From Acephala macrosclerotiorum (Eukaryota > Ascomycota > Leotiomycetes > Helotiales > Mollisiaceae): 64,000 bases of DNA. Where the stretch lies: the NCBI GenBank assembly GCA_014904845.1, contig MU119302.1, forward strand, positions 62,001 through 126,000, written 5' to 3'. A program made the position numbers and the translations under genes. Below, piece by piece: positions 12,504 through 24,508 of the stretch (position 1 is the stretch's first letter; each line of letters begins with the position of its first letter). The notes under the pieces are model-generated. The model saw nothing but the letters and a program-made list of their open reading frames with translations, did no database searches and was not told the origin of the DNA.

Positions 12504-13582
12504 ATGTTATCCAAAGGCATCATCAGCCCACATCGCTCTTTCCTCGACTCATTCTCCACCTCGACTCCATACACAATGTCGAAACCGATACTACACAGCA
12601 GAACTCTCCTTTCCAGCTTCTCGAGAAGTCTGCGAACGTCAAACCCGAATGTGAAACCACAATTCTTCTCCGCAAGATGTCAACACCTAAGTACTAGATC
12701 GGGCTCGAGGGTAGCACAACCTGCGAGATGTTTGCGAGAGGGCAAAGCTGCGAGAATAGTCTGCAAAGCTGAGGCTATGGTACAGAAGAGGGGTTACAAG
12801 ACAGTTCAGGAACAGAGGAGTAGATACCGATCCGGCGTATGTTCTCCCATCCCCTCGCCCCTCTGCCTCCCCTTTTCTTTCCTATTCACTCCCCAGAACC
12901 CAAGTTGAACCCCTCCCAGCCATTCTCCGCCCTAGCCGGCATCCTCTTCCTCTCCTCCGGTGCGGGTCTAATCCTTTACTTCCGCTACGAAAAAGCCCGC
13001 ATGGAACGAAAACGCATCGCCGAAGCCGCTAAAGGTGTCGGACGACCCAAAGTTGGCGGCCCCTTCACTCTGCTCGATCAAAACGCCAACGAATTCTCGG
13101 ATGAGAGGATGAAGGGACGGTATTCGTTGGTTTATTTTGGGTTTAGTCATTGTCCGGATATTTGTCCTGAGGAGTTGGATAAGATGGCTGTTATGATTGA
13201 CCTTGTCAATGCAAGTCCTGTTATGGAGAGGATGGCTGCCTCCTCAGACCCAGACGCAAAGAAAATCCTACCACTTTTCATAACCTGCGATCCTGCGAGG
13301 GATACACCGGCGGTGTTGAAGGAATATCTGGCGGAGTTTCATAAAGATATAGTGGGGTTGACGGGGAGCTGGGAACGAATCAAGGATATTTGTAAGAAAT
13401 ATCGGGTTTATTTCAGTACGCCGGAGAATGTTAAGAAGGGGCAAGATTATTTGGTGGATCATAGTATTTATTTCTATTTGATGGATCCAGAGGGGGATTT
13501 CGTGGAGGCGATTGGCAGGCAACATAGTCCAGAGGTGGCAGCGAGTGTTATTTTAGGGCATGTTGGGGATTGGAAGCGGTAG
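12504..13582 (+). CDS. SCO1: Sco1-type mitochondrial copper chaperone
   Basis: Exon 1 is 12504-12836 and exon 2 is 12920-13582. The 83-nt intron has donor GTATGT and acceptor CTCCCAG. I chose this acceptor because the nearer CCCCAG would read straight into a stop. The product has 331 residues. The first ~105 residues are Ser/Arg/Lys-rich, as expected of a mitochondrial presequence. A transmembrane helix follows (residues about 112-134). The thioredoxin-fold domain contains the copper-binding CPDIC motif within HCPDICPEELDKM and the distal conserved histidine in DYLVDHSIYFYLMDP. Sco1 delivers copper to the CuA site of cytochrome c oxidase subunit 2 at the inner mitochondrial membrane. All key residues are present, so the gene looks intact. 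Confidence 0.95.
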
Positions 13583-13765
13583 TAGATGGAGGCTGCGGGA
13601 AACGAGGCCGAGAAGAAGGAGAGAGTGAAGCGGTGTATCATACTGGAGTGGAGCAGTGTACAATACGTGTATCATTCAGCCAGGCATGGCCGTGTACAGA
13701 AAGAACCCGAAATAGAAAGAGCAATAATAGAGATTCGCACCTCACCCCAACACTCCCTCTGTGAG

Positions 13766-15058
13766 TATAAAACAGACCCTCCTTCTACCCATCTCTCCAG
13801 CTCATCTCCAAAACCAGTTCGCTTATGCCGAAAGAACGGATCAAATCTCTTTCAACATGACCTTATATCAGTCGCGCCAAACACCTCAAGTGAGGCATCT
13901 TGCACCTCGAGGCTATCGTCTTTCTTGTCAGGTCATCAGGTCAAGCTTTTGTTTCGTGGGAGGTGGTGTCTGTTTTCCCGTCGTTTCTTCAGCTTGTTGT
14001 CAAGTCCTCATTTCAACTTCCACTTCCTTCTAGAAATGGTAAATGTCACCGTTTTTCAAACCGCCAGAGACCAACGTTCTCGCGAGATCTACGTTGCCCA
14101 TTAGGCTCCAGCTTTCCTCTTCAAACCATAACCAGGTCGATCACGTTTCATTCTCCTGGAATGCTCTCTTGGCGATGATTTTAGACGGCGTATCTGTTGT
14201 TAGTGAATAGGGAGCTATTTATACATCCAGAATCCTTGCCGGAAGCTGCAGGTTCTGGTTGTTCTTCTGCACTGTTCGATTCACGTTTAAGAGGTGGGAG
14301 AAAGAGCAAGAGTCAAGAGAGGGTAAGGTCTGGTATTCACTAGCCACCACATGACACATGAGAAAAGAGATTTGCTCGCTCCTCTTCTCATGATCCTATA
14401 AAAAGCCCAACCTTCCCATCACCAAGGATGCCAAGACACCAATCATTAAAAAAGCTTTGTTAGATCACAGACTGTGTGTTTCTCGGTCATATTGTCACCA
14501 ATATCTCCACCCGTGTCATCCAGGCAGGATCTTATTCTATTATTTGAGGCTATTAGCTCGAAGTGCTGACCCAGACCTTCGTCTGAGTCTTGATGAATAC
14601 TGCCATTTCCCTGTCATATTATTTCTTGTTGTCAAGTCCTTTCCTCATGCTCCATCTTCTCCTCAAGCAATCGAAAGTCCCACCGAATCCTAAAGCAATC
14701 CTCAGCAGCGAGATTCTTGAGATTTTATTCACGTTGACTGTGACTTGAAACCCGCTCTCCGGCGCCTCGTGGAAAGACGCTGCTCCATCCGCGAATCTTT
14801 AAAGAGTTTTTCAGGATACTTCTTTTCGCTACCTGGGTGGAGTGGAGATACTATTTATACCACTTCAATCCCTCCTCCAAGATGAAACTAGTCTCTCGTG
14901 CTTTAATATGCCCTTCTTTCACATAGGAGTGGATTTTATCCAAAATCGGGATAAGTTGAGGTATGTCTCAAATTCACCTATTTTACTAGCTTGATAGAGG
15001 CACAGGAAGAGAAAAGCTCTGTGGCTTGAATCGAGCAGAGTTTGCAAGGACTATAAAA
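13766..15058. repeat. Tandem ~640-bp modules bounded by inward-facing TATA boxes
   Basis: TATAAAA occurs on the plus strand at 13766, 14397 and 15052 (spacings 631 and 655). CTATTTATAC, a TATA box for the minus strand, occurs at 14215 and 14851 (spacing 636). Each module therefore has about 450 bp between two convergent TATA boxes. The word CTTGTTGTCAAGTCCT appears at 13993-14008 and 14625-14640, at nearly the same offset from each module start (227 and 228 bp). GAGGCTAT is also shared at matching offsets. In one frame both modules encode LVVKS at the shared word. The copies are otherwise strongly diverged. I read this as an old tandem duplication of a small transcription unit or element. What it encodes is unknown. 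Confidence 0.4.
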
Positions 15059-15426
15059 CCTCCCGTTTCACAGTCAACAAAGACCAAAGATCTGAAGAGA
15101 TTTCTTCCATACGCATAACGCTACCCTAAGATTAAAGTTCTGGGTACCGTACCGGGATTAAGCGCTTGAAATCCTTAATTAGAGATTTCCTATGTTTCAA
15201 ACCTCATATATTTTTCTAGGTTCTATGAAATCTGATTTCTGTCGTGTTGTTAATGATGGATTTTTTCACTTTGCTATCCAATCCTCACTCACTTTTCCCC
15301 GCGAAGAAGAGGCAAATCGACCACTCAAGAACGCAAAGAGAATCAATCTAGCGTCTCCCGGAGACTGTGGGCTATCGAGTCCGTCTCATTTGGGTAAAAT
15401 TTTAAAACCATGTTTTACTTGCCTCT

Positions 15427-15647
15427 CTGACTATACGTGTGAGACCCGGGACTCTTTGTAAAGAGAAGTCTTTTTCCCCTCGTGGTTTTGGCTCTTTTTG
15501 CAAGCAGGACTTTGTATATAATTCCTGAGCTTAGCACGACCCCGTACCCCATGGGAGGTCCCAGGAGGCAGTCTATATGGCTGTTTATCCGCCTGTCGTA
15601 AATCAATACTACTACTACTACTACTACTACTACTGACTATACGTGTG
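15427..15647 (+). mobile_element. 5'-truncated LINE (191 bp) with 15-bp target duplication
   Basis: The 15-mer CTGACTATACGTGTG occurs at 15427-15441 and again at 15633-15647. Between the copies lie 191 bp ending in nine perfect ACT triplets (15608-15634, overlapping the duplication by two bases). A long perfect direct duplication with a simple-repeat 3' tail is diagnostic of target-primed insertion of a non-LTR retrotransposon. Only 3'-UTR-like sequence is left. Comparison with fungal Tad-type elements is inference from this layout. The perfect flanks mean the insertion is young or in a sheltered site. Confidence 0.85.
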
Positions 15648-15948
15648 CATAACTTGTTCAACATCAATCTTGCGTGGCGCCGGGGGGTTGAGGTAGATAT
15701 TTGTAGCTCTATAAATTGGGTTTGCAGGTATCACATAACATCTGTTTTGAACTTAAAGGCTAGTAAGTCTTTCTTAAAACCAGGAATGGTAAGGGCGCCG
15801 TGACCTATAGTATAAGGCAGGAATGGTTGGGTATCATGAATCAATTTTCTCTTTCTTCTCCATCGCATGGGGTTAATAAGCTTGCCGCTCTTGCTCAGGC
15901 GCTAATCATCCCTGGTTCACCCCACCCTCGGCTCAGTCAACTCGCCTT

Positions 15949-16033
15949 GAGTACCCTGAGCAGCCGGAGCAACTCACCCGAGCATCGCGAGCACCCTAAG
16001 CAGCTCACCTGAGCGACCTGAGCATCCTAAGCA
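15949..16033. repeat. Imperfect GAGCA-CCCTAAGCA short repeats
   Basis: Variants of GAGYACCCTRAGCAG and GAGCATCCTAAGCA are strung together five or six times, with spacings of roughly 20 bp. It is a degenerate minisatellite. No function is visible. Confidence 0.4.
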
Positions 16034-16381
16034 AGATCTATCAAATCATCACTTGTTTTGACTTTTTGCCTTTCAGCCAATTACACTTGACCTAATTACG
16101 CGTTTTCTCACCATTGTCGATCGTCAATTATGACGACATGCTTACTCGTTAAGGAGCCAACAAGTTTTATATCCTCGTATTGCGGACCAATAATAACAAA
16201 GTTCAAACCTAGAAAGCTTCGTGGCAATCTCGGAAACCGTAGCTTATATCGCCTTCTGCCGCTCAGATGAAAATCTATCACTGCTCTACTTTTACTCTAC
16301 TTTCGACCAAGTATTTGCATTCGGTAATATCATAAGATTGATACCACTCAAACTACAACTACAATAAAGATTGTTCACAAG

Positions 16382-17958
16382 ATGTTCGAGCTTTCTCTGA
16401 GTTCTCTTAGTCTCCTGGCTCTAGGGCTTTGTATTGCATATAGCATCGTCTCTGTCATTATGGACCCTCTAAGAGGCATCCCTGGCCCCTTCCTTGCTCG
16501 ATTCACGCGACTGTGGTACTTCTTTGAGCTTTATAAAGGCAGCTTCGAGATCTCCAATGTGGGCTTGCACAAGACATATGGTCCGATCGTACGCATTGCA
16601 CCAAATGAGTATTCAGTCGATGATATGGAAGCTGCGAAGTTAATATATAAAGTTGGAAATGGTTTTGTGAAGGTATCTATTTACACATTTCAATGCATGT
16701 TATTAATTGATAGAAACTTTAGGCTCCTTGGTATTGGGCGTGGATGCCGCCCGCTGCCGACAGAGCTAACCTCTTTTCTGATCTCGACCCTCACCATCAC
16801 GCCTCCCAGCGCCGGAAATTTGCATCGGCGTATACCATGACCTCTGTGGTTGAGTACGAGCCATGCGTCAATGAATGCACTGCCCTTCTCGCCCAGCGAT
16901 TAGGCGAGCTGGCCGCTTATGGTCATACCACCGACTTTGGGCATTGGCTGCACTGTTATGCCTTTGATGTCATTAGTCTGATCACATTTTCCAAACGGTT
17001 CGGTTTCTTGGATAATGGCCAGGATAAGGACAAACTGTTTGAAGCAATTGACCACCATAATGCCTATAGCACCTTGGTCGGTGTCTTCCCTTCCCTCCAC
17101 AGATTCTTGTTCCCATTACTCCTCCAAACAGGTGGTTACGGAACTCTTCTCAGCTTTGCAATGAAACAGATAGAAACACATAGGAAGCTCTTAAAAGACC
17201 CTACAACAACCGACCATGACGGGCCCCAAGACTTCATGGTGAGATTTCTAAATGTCCACCAAGCCACGCCTAATAAAATGTCTATGGACGACATCTTTGC
17301 CATCTCTATTACCAACATTGCAGCTGGCAGTGATACTACAGCTGTTACCCTCACCGCTCTCTTCTATTACCTCCTCAAGCATCCCTTCTCCTAGCAGCGC
17401 TTGCAGCAAGAGATCGATGCCGCCTCCGCCAGCGGCTTGATTGACGATCCTATCACCTTTAGGCAGGCCCGGAACCTACCCTACCTATAGGCGGTAATAA
17501 AGGAAGCGCTGCGCTTGCATCCTGCGACGGGCCTGGGCCTACAGCGATGTGTGCCTGCAGCTGGCACACTGTTATGCGGGCGCATGTTTCCTGGAGGTAC
17601 CACGGTGGGAATCAACGCGTGGGTAGCACACCGTAATACTAGCGTTTATGGACCAGATGCGGATAAGTGGCGGCCAGAGCGATGGCTGGAGATAGAAGCG
17701 GATGGGCGTGGAGCAGAGGTGGAACAGTATTTCTTGGCATTTGGGCTGGGGAGTCGGACTTGCATTGGGAAGAACATCAGCTTCCTGGAGCTAAACAAGC
17801 TGGTGCCCCGGCTGTTAAGGCAATTTGATTTGGTGTTGGATGAGGAATTGAGCAAGCGTGAGTGGAGGACGGTGAATAGGTTTTTTGTGAAGCCGGAAGA
17901 CTTTAGGGGGAGGATTGTGTTAAGAACTACGGAGAAGGGCGTGAGGCAGACTGCCTAA
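16382..17958 (+). pseudogene. Cytochrome P450 (pisatin-demethylase-like) with two TAG codons
   Basis: Exon 1 is 16382-16672 and exon 2 is 16723-17958 (donor GTATCT, acceptor CTTTAG). Together they give 508 codons, the normal length for a fungal microsomal P450. An N-terminal membrane anchor is followed by the hinge GIPGPFLARF. The I-helix motif AAGSDTT, the K-helix KEALRLHP (ExxR), the WRPERW motif and the heme signature FGLGSRTCIG are all present. The RIAPNEYSVDD segment resembles pisatin demethylase-type P450s, which detoxify plant phenolics; this is recollection. The frame is broken only by TAG at 17392-17394 and at 17488-17490. The second sits where P450s usually have YLQAVIKE, so CAG-to-TAG is likely. 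The protein would stop before the heme-binding cysteine, so the gene is probably dead or subject to readthrough. No biosynthetic partner genes are nearby. Confidence 0.85.
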
Positions 17959-20832
17959 ATCAATGCAGCTTTAGCATCTGTACAAGTTGTTACGGCACTG
18001 GTCTGGCAATCACCTTAACCGATTCACATCTCAATCTCTCTTTCTCATCTTTTTTCTTTTCAGCTTTAGATTCTAGTTACTAGGCAATCCACTTTTTAAG
18101 GACTCCGACCTGTCTACTCAGCGTCTCTCCTTAAATAAAGTGACCGGGCCGCTACAGTGGCTTGGCCTCGCGCCAATATCACAAGAGAGGGTGTTTCAGC
18201 CATTGCATGCAGGAATAAAGGCAGAACGAAACGTGTTTGGATCGCATGTAGACATTTACTTATGATATCTGCTTAGGCACCGATTAAGTGCGCACAAGCG
18301 GCAATGTCTGAACTTTAAGATTTCTGAAGTCCACAGCGGATAAGCTGTCTAGCCGTGCTCAAACCGTTTCTTTGTATTTGAATACTGCCTAAAGTCGTGC
18401 ACAATCCTTGATGACCATCAAATATGCTTGTTTAAACAGAAGATTCAGGCTCTATTGTCGGCTCGCATATTACTATCAATCCCAACCTCATGTTCCATCT
18501 CATCTTGGAAAAATAGCAAGTCCAATCGTCCCCTAGAGCTAGTATTCGTCATCCTTCGCATTACGTTATTCACTTTGTCAATTCGGAAGGCATCTTTCCC
18601 CGCCGTGAGTGGTCAAGTGCGAGCATGTGGTGTATTCATTTGCACTTTGAATGTGGAGTGTAGCTATTTATACTCCCCTCCGAATCCGATCGTTTTATGG
18701 TAAATATATCCCCTGGCATGCTTCTGCATTTCTCAAGGATCGCAAGGATTGCTTCAAATCTGAAAAATATCCCGCACGATCGAGAATAGGAAATACTATT
18801 TAAGCTACCGCCGCCGGTGCCTTTGTTCTCTTCGAAAAAGTAAAGACCATCAGCAAGAGAGATGAAGGATCTCTAGCTCTACGAGTTCCCCAACACTACT
18901 TGGCTGGTTTCGAAAGTTCTCAAACGTAGCCGATCTTCTGATCTTCAAATCCTGTGACCCGAAAGCCACCTTATTTTACGACGGCTATGGCCACGTTACC
19001 ATTGTCAACTAACTTTTGTTGTCATGCCCATCTCACGCGAATAGTACCAGTGTTGCGGACGAAAATCCTGCTGCGTGATGGGCGGTAAGCATTCCCACTT
19101 CCCAGGCTCTACATATCGTGACAACCAAGCCAGGATCCGGCATGTTTGTCCCGCCCTCCCAACCATTTTGCCTTGATGGTAGAGAGTATGAGTCTGTAGA
19201 AGTATTTACGGTTGAGCAACCGCATACCGTGTCCGTCCTTGTTTGAGAAACGCCCATCAAGTGAATGTTCGCCAACATGTTTGTATTTTAGACCCAACTT
19301 ATCTCGTGACATTGAAGACTAGGATCTATATCAGTGGTAAAGTGCTTTCCAAGCCGAAGTCATACATCGCTCCACTCCTTAACCACTCATTCAATATGTA
19401 ACAACTAGTGACAGAGATTATTTTACAAACAGTATAACGTTCTAAAGCCTCCTAATAGAATATAGTAGTGAACATCTGCTCTAGTGCCGTGCTTACGCCT
19501 ATCTAACCATATTGTCCACTGTTTAATAACCATGAACAAGCTTGGAACAGTAGAATGAGGAACATCAAAAGTGATGTAATGAATAAAGAAAGGGATCGTG
19601 GAAGTGAATGTTAACTAACAAGTCATCTGACAGTTACCTTCTTTTATCAGATTATCTGCCAATAAACGCGATTTTGATCGATAATATGACATTTACCTTT
19701 CTTGAACAGAATTGCAGGTATCATTTTCGACTTTTTCTCAAAACGAAGTACCCTCGTGCCTTTGAATTAGTACCTGAGTCGTAGCACCTACACTAGTTGC
19801 ATCAGTTTCGTGGTATTGATTGAGATGCGAGGTAATAGAGGGGGGCAGTCATGCCAAGACATTAAGCGAAGTGGCCCCTGAGCAAGAATTCAAAGACCGA
19901 GAAGCAATGAGCATCACGCGGGAAGGCCAGAGAGACGATTGTTAATATGTGTTCTTTGTGATCTAAAGTGTTGCGAAAGTGATGAGGGCATGTAATGCTT
20001 GTGATCAGAATTTGTTTGGGAAGCTGCTTGTAAAGTGATCTGGTGCCGATCAAGCAAGTGTCAAAGCAATTTGAAGGCGAGGAAGATCTTGATGGTTTAA
20101 GAGGCTATAATTGTCATGCAGTCATGTAGGACACTATAGCTGCTTATACTGTTGTTTGAAGTTATACGAGGTTGCGAGATATCATATATCTTTGTCAAAT
20201 TGAAGAAATCAACTTTCGCGGCGGGGAATTCACCTCGCCTCCATGCCGTGGATCGGGCATAGACGATTCCCGATTGTGAAGAAGGTACGATCTTTGGATT
20301 TGAATTATAAAAGCTCATCCTCTATCTGCCGTCTTCCTTTTTCTTCATATTACTTCAACCACAATCTTGACAACCGCAGCCTTCTATCTCAGACATTCAT
20401 CTCCATCATCTTTCCAACACACTTCGCAACGCACAAACATCCTCGGCCTTTCTATATATCCCATATCTATAAGTTTTAGCCTAGTTTGAGTGCCTTTCCC
20501 TACTCTGCCTTCCACTTAGCCTATGCTACATTGAATCAAGTCCTCCCGGGAGATTTCATTTCATAGCAAATATAGACTCACGGGGTAACACTAACGGTTC
20601 GGATGCTCGCTCTATTATCGAGAACCGCAGATATCTACATCTGAGCAACCAATCCAAGCGAGGTCAACGCGTGCCACCTCTTCCAGCAACTCCATCACCT
20701 CGAAAGTGCATTCGAGTACCGGACCAGCCAAGACTATCATCGATGGGAAGGTCGATACAGTCCTGGTATCGTCCAGTATCACTTTGCGCCTTTCAATCGA
20801 CCCCGTCGATATGAAGGTGGCTTCACCTTACC
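17959..20832. other. Gene-poor region with scattered promoter-like sequence
   Basis: No frame of note is present. An inverted TATA box (CTATTTATAC) at 18664-18673 matches those in the 13.8-15 kb modules. The bases before it (TGTGGAGTGTAG) resemble those before the 14851 copy (GGTGGAGTGGAGA). A plus-strand TATAAAA at about 20306 is followed by a pyrimidine-rich leader (20330-20470), as in a fungal promoter, but only decayed coding sequence lies downstream. Confidence 0.5.
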
Positions 20833-21027
20833 GATGACCCTATGCGCTGGCCAGACTTTGGTGGGAACCTCAGTAATAACATTCACAACATCAGCTTGAC
20901 TGCGAACGGCGCCACTGATCTCATTCTAGCAATTGTCTACTCGATAGTACTATAGAAGACGGACGAGTACTTCTGGCAATCTGTCCGCAAGTGGGCCTAC
21001 ACGTTCCTACCCAATATGGTCGGGTCC
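20833..21027 (+). pseudogene. Possible decayed coding remnant
   Basis: The frame reads DDPMRWPDFGGNLSNN and continues through one TAG at 20953 into KTDEYFWQSVRKWAYTFLPN. This has protein-like composition with aromatic residues, unlike the surrounding shadow frames. Upstream frames between about 20660 and 20832 may hold further pieces in another phase. No family is recognised. It may be a gene damaged like the others nearby, or chance. Confidence 0.25.
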
Positions 21028-22913
21028 CCTCGTACGCACCTTTGCCGGGTACAAGAGTTTAAGTGACCGGAAAAGAGGTACTTCAAGAAGGTAGTATTCA
21101 ACAATGGAGCGGCCTGCCTTACAATCTCCAAGGACAAGACAGTCAAAAGGATCTCGTACGAGGAAAGGCTCTGAGTGGCAAGGTTAAGAAGAACTTTCAC
21201 CAATCCAACTCCGATATGTCTGAGCGACTGTCATTCTTAGAAATCGGTACCAAAGGTCGGTAATTCTGAGCACTACGGCGGTAGCCGTTGACTCACTTTT
21301 TAATACCGATCGTAACCCGGAAAGGCGACCTTTGAGGTTGGCACAAGGAGGCTTGGTAATTGTGATGCTGTCTTTACTACATACAATGATCAAGGCCAAT
21401 CCTGAAGAAAGGGGCTGATGTGGTCAGGAAAGAGATAAATGGCCCGCTCAGAGATGACTTCACTTCGTCATAATCACATGCTATCAAGCAAACTTGACTT
21501 TCCTTGACGCGATTTAATTTTTGCGACAATTAATAAGACGCCTCAATAATCTAACACAGCACTTGATTTACCCATGGCATGCAACAGTGACACATTGTAT
21601 CCCTTTCCCAAGACACATTCAACCTACTGCTTTGGTTGCGGCTCAGCAAACGATTCGGCCTAGAACTTGAAGACAACGTGAAACCAGAGAGCCACCACAT
21701 CTTTCGTCAGCCCTAGCATTGCTCTAGTATTATGGTTGTCCAGGATCATTTCGGAAACCTCTCTTCTAGATAGAAGGTGCGGCACGACGCCTAAAGGTAA
21801 CTCCTTTCCTCCTTGAGCGGCATGAAAAAGGGCAACAGCTTTTCCCAAGTGTATGAACCAGAGACGAAATGACATCGGAGGGGATCCGGCTGCTCTGCTT
21901 TCTTGGTGGTGTCGACTTAGGAGAATTGGTAGACCGTTCTAGATGAGAGCTCCGCAGCACCTGAATGCTGGCGACTGAGCACAGCACAAGGCTGGAGAAG
22001 CCCGGTTAACGCATTCCGGTAGGGAATGAAGGTTAATCGACAATGGGAAGTGGAATCCCGATTTGCAACTTTGATAGAGTCCATTCGACTCGGACCTTTT
22101 ATTTTTACGCACCTGCATGATTCTCTCAAAAAAATCACCAAATTGAGGGTCTACATAGAAGTGCCATCGTGGAAACGGGTTACTCGCATACTGATCACCT
22201 TGCGCACTTCAAAGTGCTTCTTATGAGGGTTAGAGAAAGCCGCACATATTGTAATAAAAAAAGTTTGTAGTGCATTCGGGAAGATGAGCTATCGAGGTGG
22301 GGAAAGTCTGAGAACGTCGGCACCGAAGACTTCCGTCTCGAAGTACAGTATCCTTTTGAATTGTTAAATCACAACCCCACCACACTGGAATGCGGAGAAA
22401 AAATAACGATCGAAGTGCGCAAGCAATGGCACATAATTTCACGGAAATAATGGTCATTAAATTTGCCCAACGTCAAGAGAAGCCGGCACTTCCTTCTCTT
22501 TAGATACAAGGTCGTTTCCCTTCGTCCTTGTCCCGTCTGTTAGTATAAGCTGTTCTCTGAAATCATTCATACTCATAGAAAGTTGTCGATTCCAACCATG
22601 GCATTATCAGCATGACCATTTGAGGCTTGGAAGGGTGTACTGTACATACCGGAAGACCACTACACTACACATAGTAGCTAGTCTTAAAAGGTAGGGCTCG
22701 AATCCTTCCGAAAAGATATGTCTCAAAGAGGTCCACCCAACAAATAACACCAGAGTTTCGGGGTTCAATAGGCTCTTCTCCAAGCTGAATAAGAGTATCG
22801 TACTTCTTCTGTAAGTTGCCGCGAGTCCCGGATTCCGTTGCCTCATCTACGATGAGGAGTGTCATATCATTATTGACCAAGGATATATGCTTAGCTCTGT
22901 GACAGGATTAATC
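21028..22913. other. No supportable gene
   Basis: Short overlapping frames only. The minus frame 22665-22880 (NNDMTLLIVDEATESG onwards) looks somewhat protein-like and could be a downstream remnant of the STAND-type pseudogene that ends at 22914. Confidence 0.4.
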
Positions 22914-24003
22914 TCAAGGCCAGAAAAAAACAAAAATCTGCTGTGCAGTTGGTGGCGAAGGATCCATCAGTACTCGGACTTGTTTCAGAATAGGCTGTTT
23001 TCGTAGGTCAAGCGTTCTCTCCAGTCGAACAATTTTCGAGTTCAATCTGGTACTGTGCTCGTTGTTCGCTGTGATTTGAGCTTGCAGTACATTGTCCTTT
23101 TTCTTGAGATTTGCTGCTTGAGCATCGTATTGCGAGGACTTCTGCTGAATTTGCTTGGTGAGCATTGCATTAGACCTTGTCAGCTTCCCGATGTGCTGAC
23201 GCAGCCAAATTCCTTCGCCTTCCCGTTCACTCAAGAGGGACTTGAGCGTTAAGATATGATCGTTCAAGGATTCAGAATCTCCATCAAGATCTTCCGGTGC
23301 TCGAATACGTGCTCTCTTATATACTTTAGAATCAAACACGTCGCTTCAAACCCAGAATTGGCAGCACAGATTGCGGTGTGTATTGACGCGATATCGTCTC
23401 GAGTTCCTTCCAAAATGGACTCGGGTGCTTTCACTCCAGGATGCGTTAGCCTTAGATGACGAGTGCCTCGGTACACTTGTTGAAGGAGGATTGTATTTTC
23501 TTGGATTGCGGTTCTAATATCTTGTATGGGTGTCCTACTACCATCGGCCTCAAGTGATTCTCATATGAGAAGGTCACAAACATCTGCAAGGTTTGAATCA
23601 ACACCGAGATACTGCCCTACTGCCATCTGATCTGCTGCAAGAGGTTTCTCATTGTATCTTCTTTCCAAATGATGGCAGCTCATTCCATCAATGTGTCTGG
23701 CTTCATCTTCAGATCTTGGATCTCCTTGTTCAGCGCGGAGAATACAACCATGCATTCCGTCAAGGCATTGTCGAACAGGGACTCCAGTTCAGGTCTATCA
23801 CCACTAAGACATTGCGGACTTCCAAGAACAACAGCCTGGATATAGCTGGGCGACGCTGCAATGATTTTCGATTCGGAGTAAATTGCGGTAATGGTGAGTT
23901 CTGCATCCTTGAACTTCTCGATGAGTTCATACTACGACTTAGCAGTGCTGAGACATTAGGCTGTGAGTGAGAGCACCGCCCCAGTAACCGAAAGTGGATC
24001 CAT
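22914..24003 (-). pseudogene. Fungal STAND-protein N-terminal domain (HeLo-like) remnant
   Basis: The minus strand starts with ATG at 24003 and reads MDPLSVTGAVLSLTA. This is the typical opening of the N-terminal domains of fungal NACHT/STAND and HeLo-like proteins, which act in non-self recognition. The reading continues as YELIEKFKDAELTITAIYSE and further helices. The frame contains TAA (23956-23958), TAG (23932-23934), TGA (23680-23682) and TAG (23617-23619), then shifts phase at least twice. The last open part, 22914-23339, is a coiled coil rich in Gln, Leu and Lys. Each stop can be derived from CAA, CAG or TGG by one transition. No NACHT or NB-ARC domain or repeat domain follows. The gene is dead. 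Only the N-terminal family identity is fairly sure. Confidence 0.65.
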
Positions 24004-24508
24004 CGCTACGATGGTTGACTGTTTTAAACAGTTGCGAAAACACGATACATGAAAGGGTAGCGGTGGGATGATCGTGGCGCCACTGTCGAATGAGGAAGGC
24101 GCCGCCGCAACGAGTCTTATCGCGAGGCGCAGAAACATCTCGATTCGGACAAGTTAATGCCCTCCCGCCAGCGACCCCGATCCAGCGAGACTTCTGGATT
24201 CTAACCAGCTCAGACATTAAATTATAAGTCACGGTCACGTGAAACCTAAATACAATGGAAGGGAAACAAGAACAAGAGTCTAGGTTTGAAGAAATCACGA
24301 AATGCACGCTGAAATAGCCCAATAAACTGTGTAGTTTAGCTTGAGAAGATATTGGAAAGGAATGGAAATTTATTAATCTTTGGACTAGGATTTTGGGAAA
24401 TATCATCAGCGCCAGCGCTGAGATTTGACTTCGTCATTGAAGTGGCTTACGCTGCAACTTGCCGACATCTAGCACTTACTTTTGTAAGAAAATGATGACT
24501 GGTCAGTC

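Noticed and set aside
22685..22710. GGCTCGAATCC, a tRNA B-box-like word
   Set aside because: No matching A box or acceptor stem could be folded around it.
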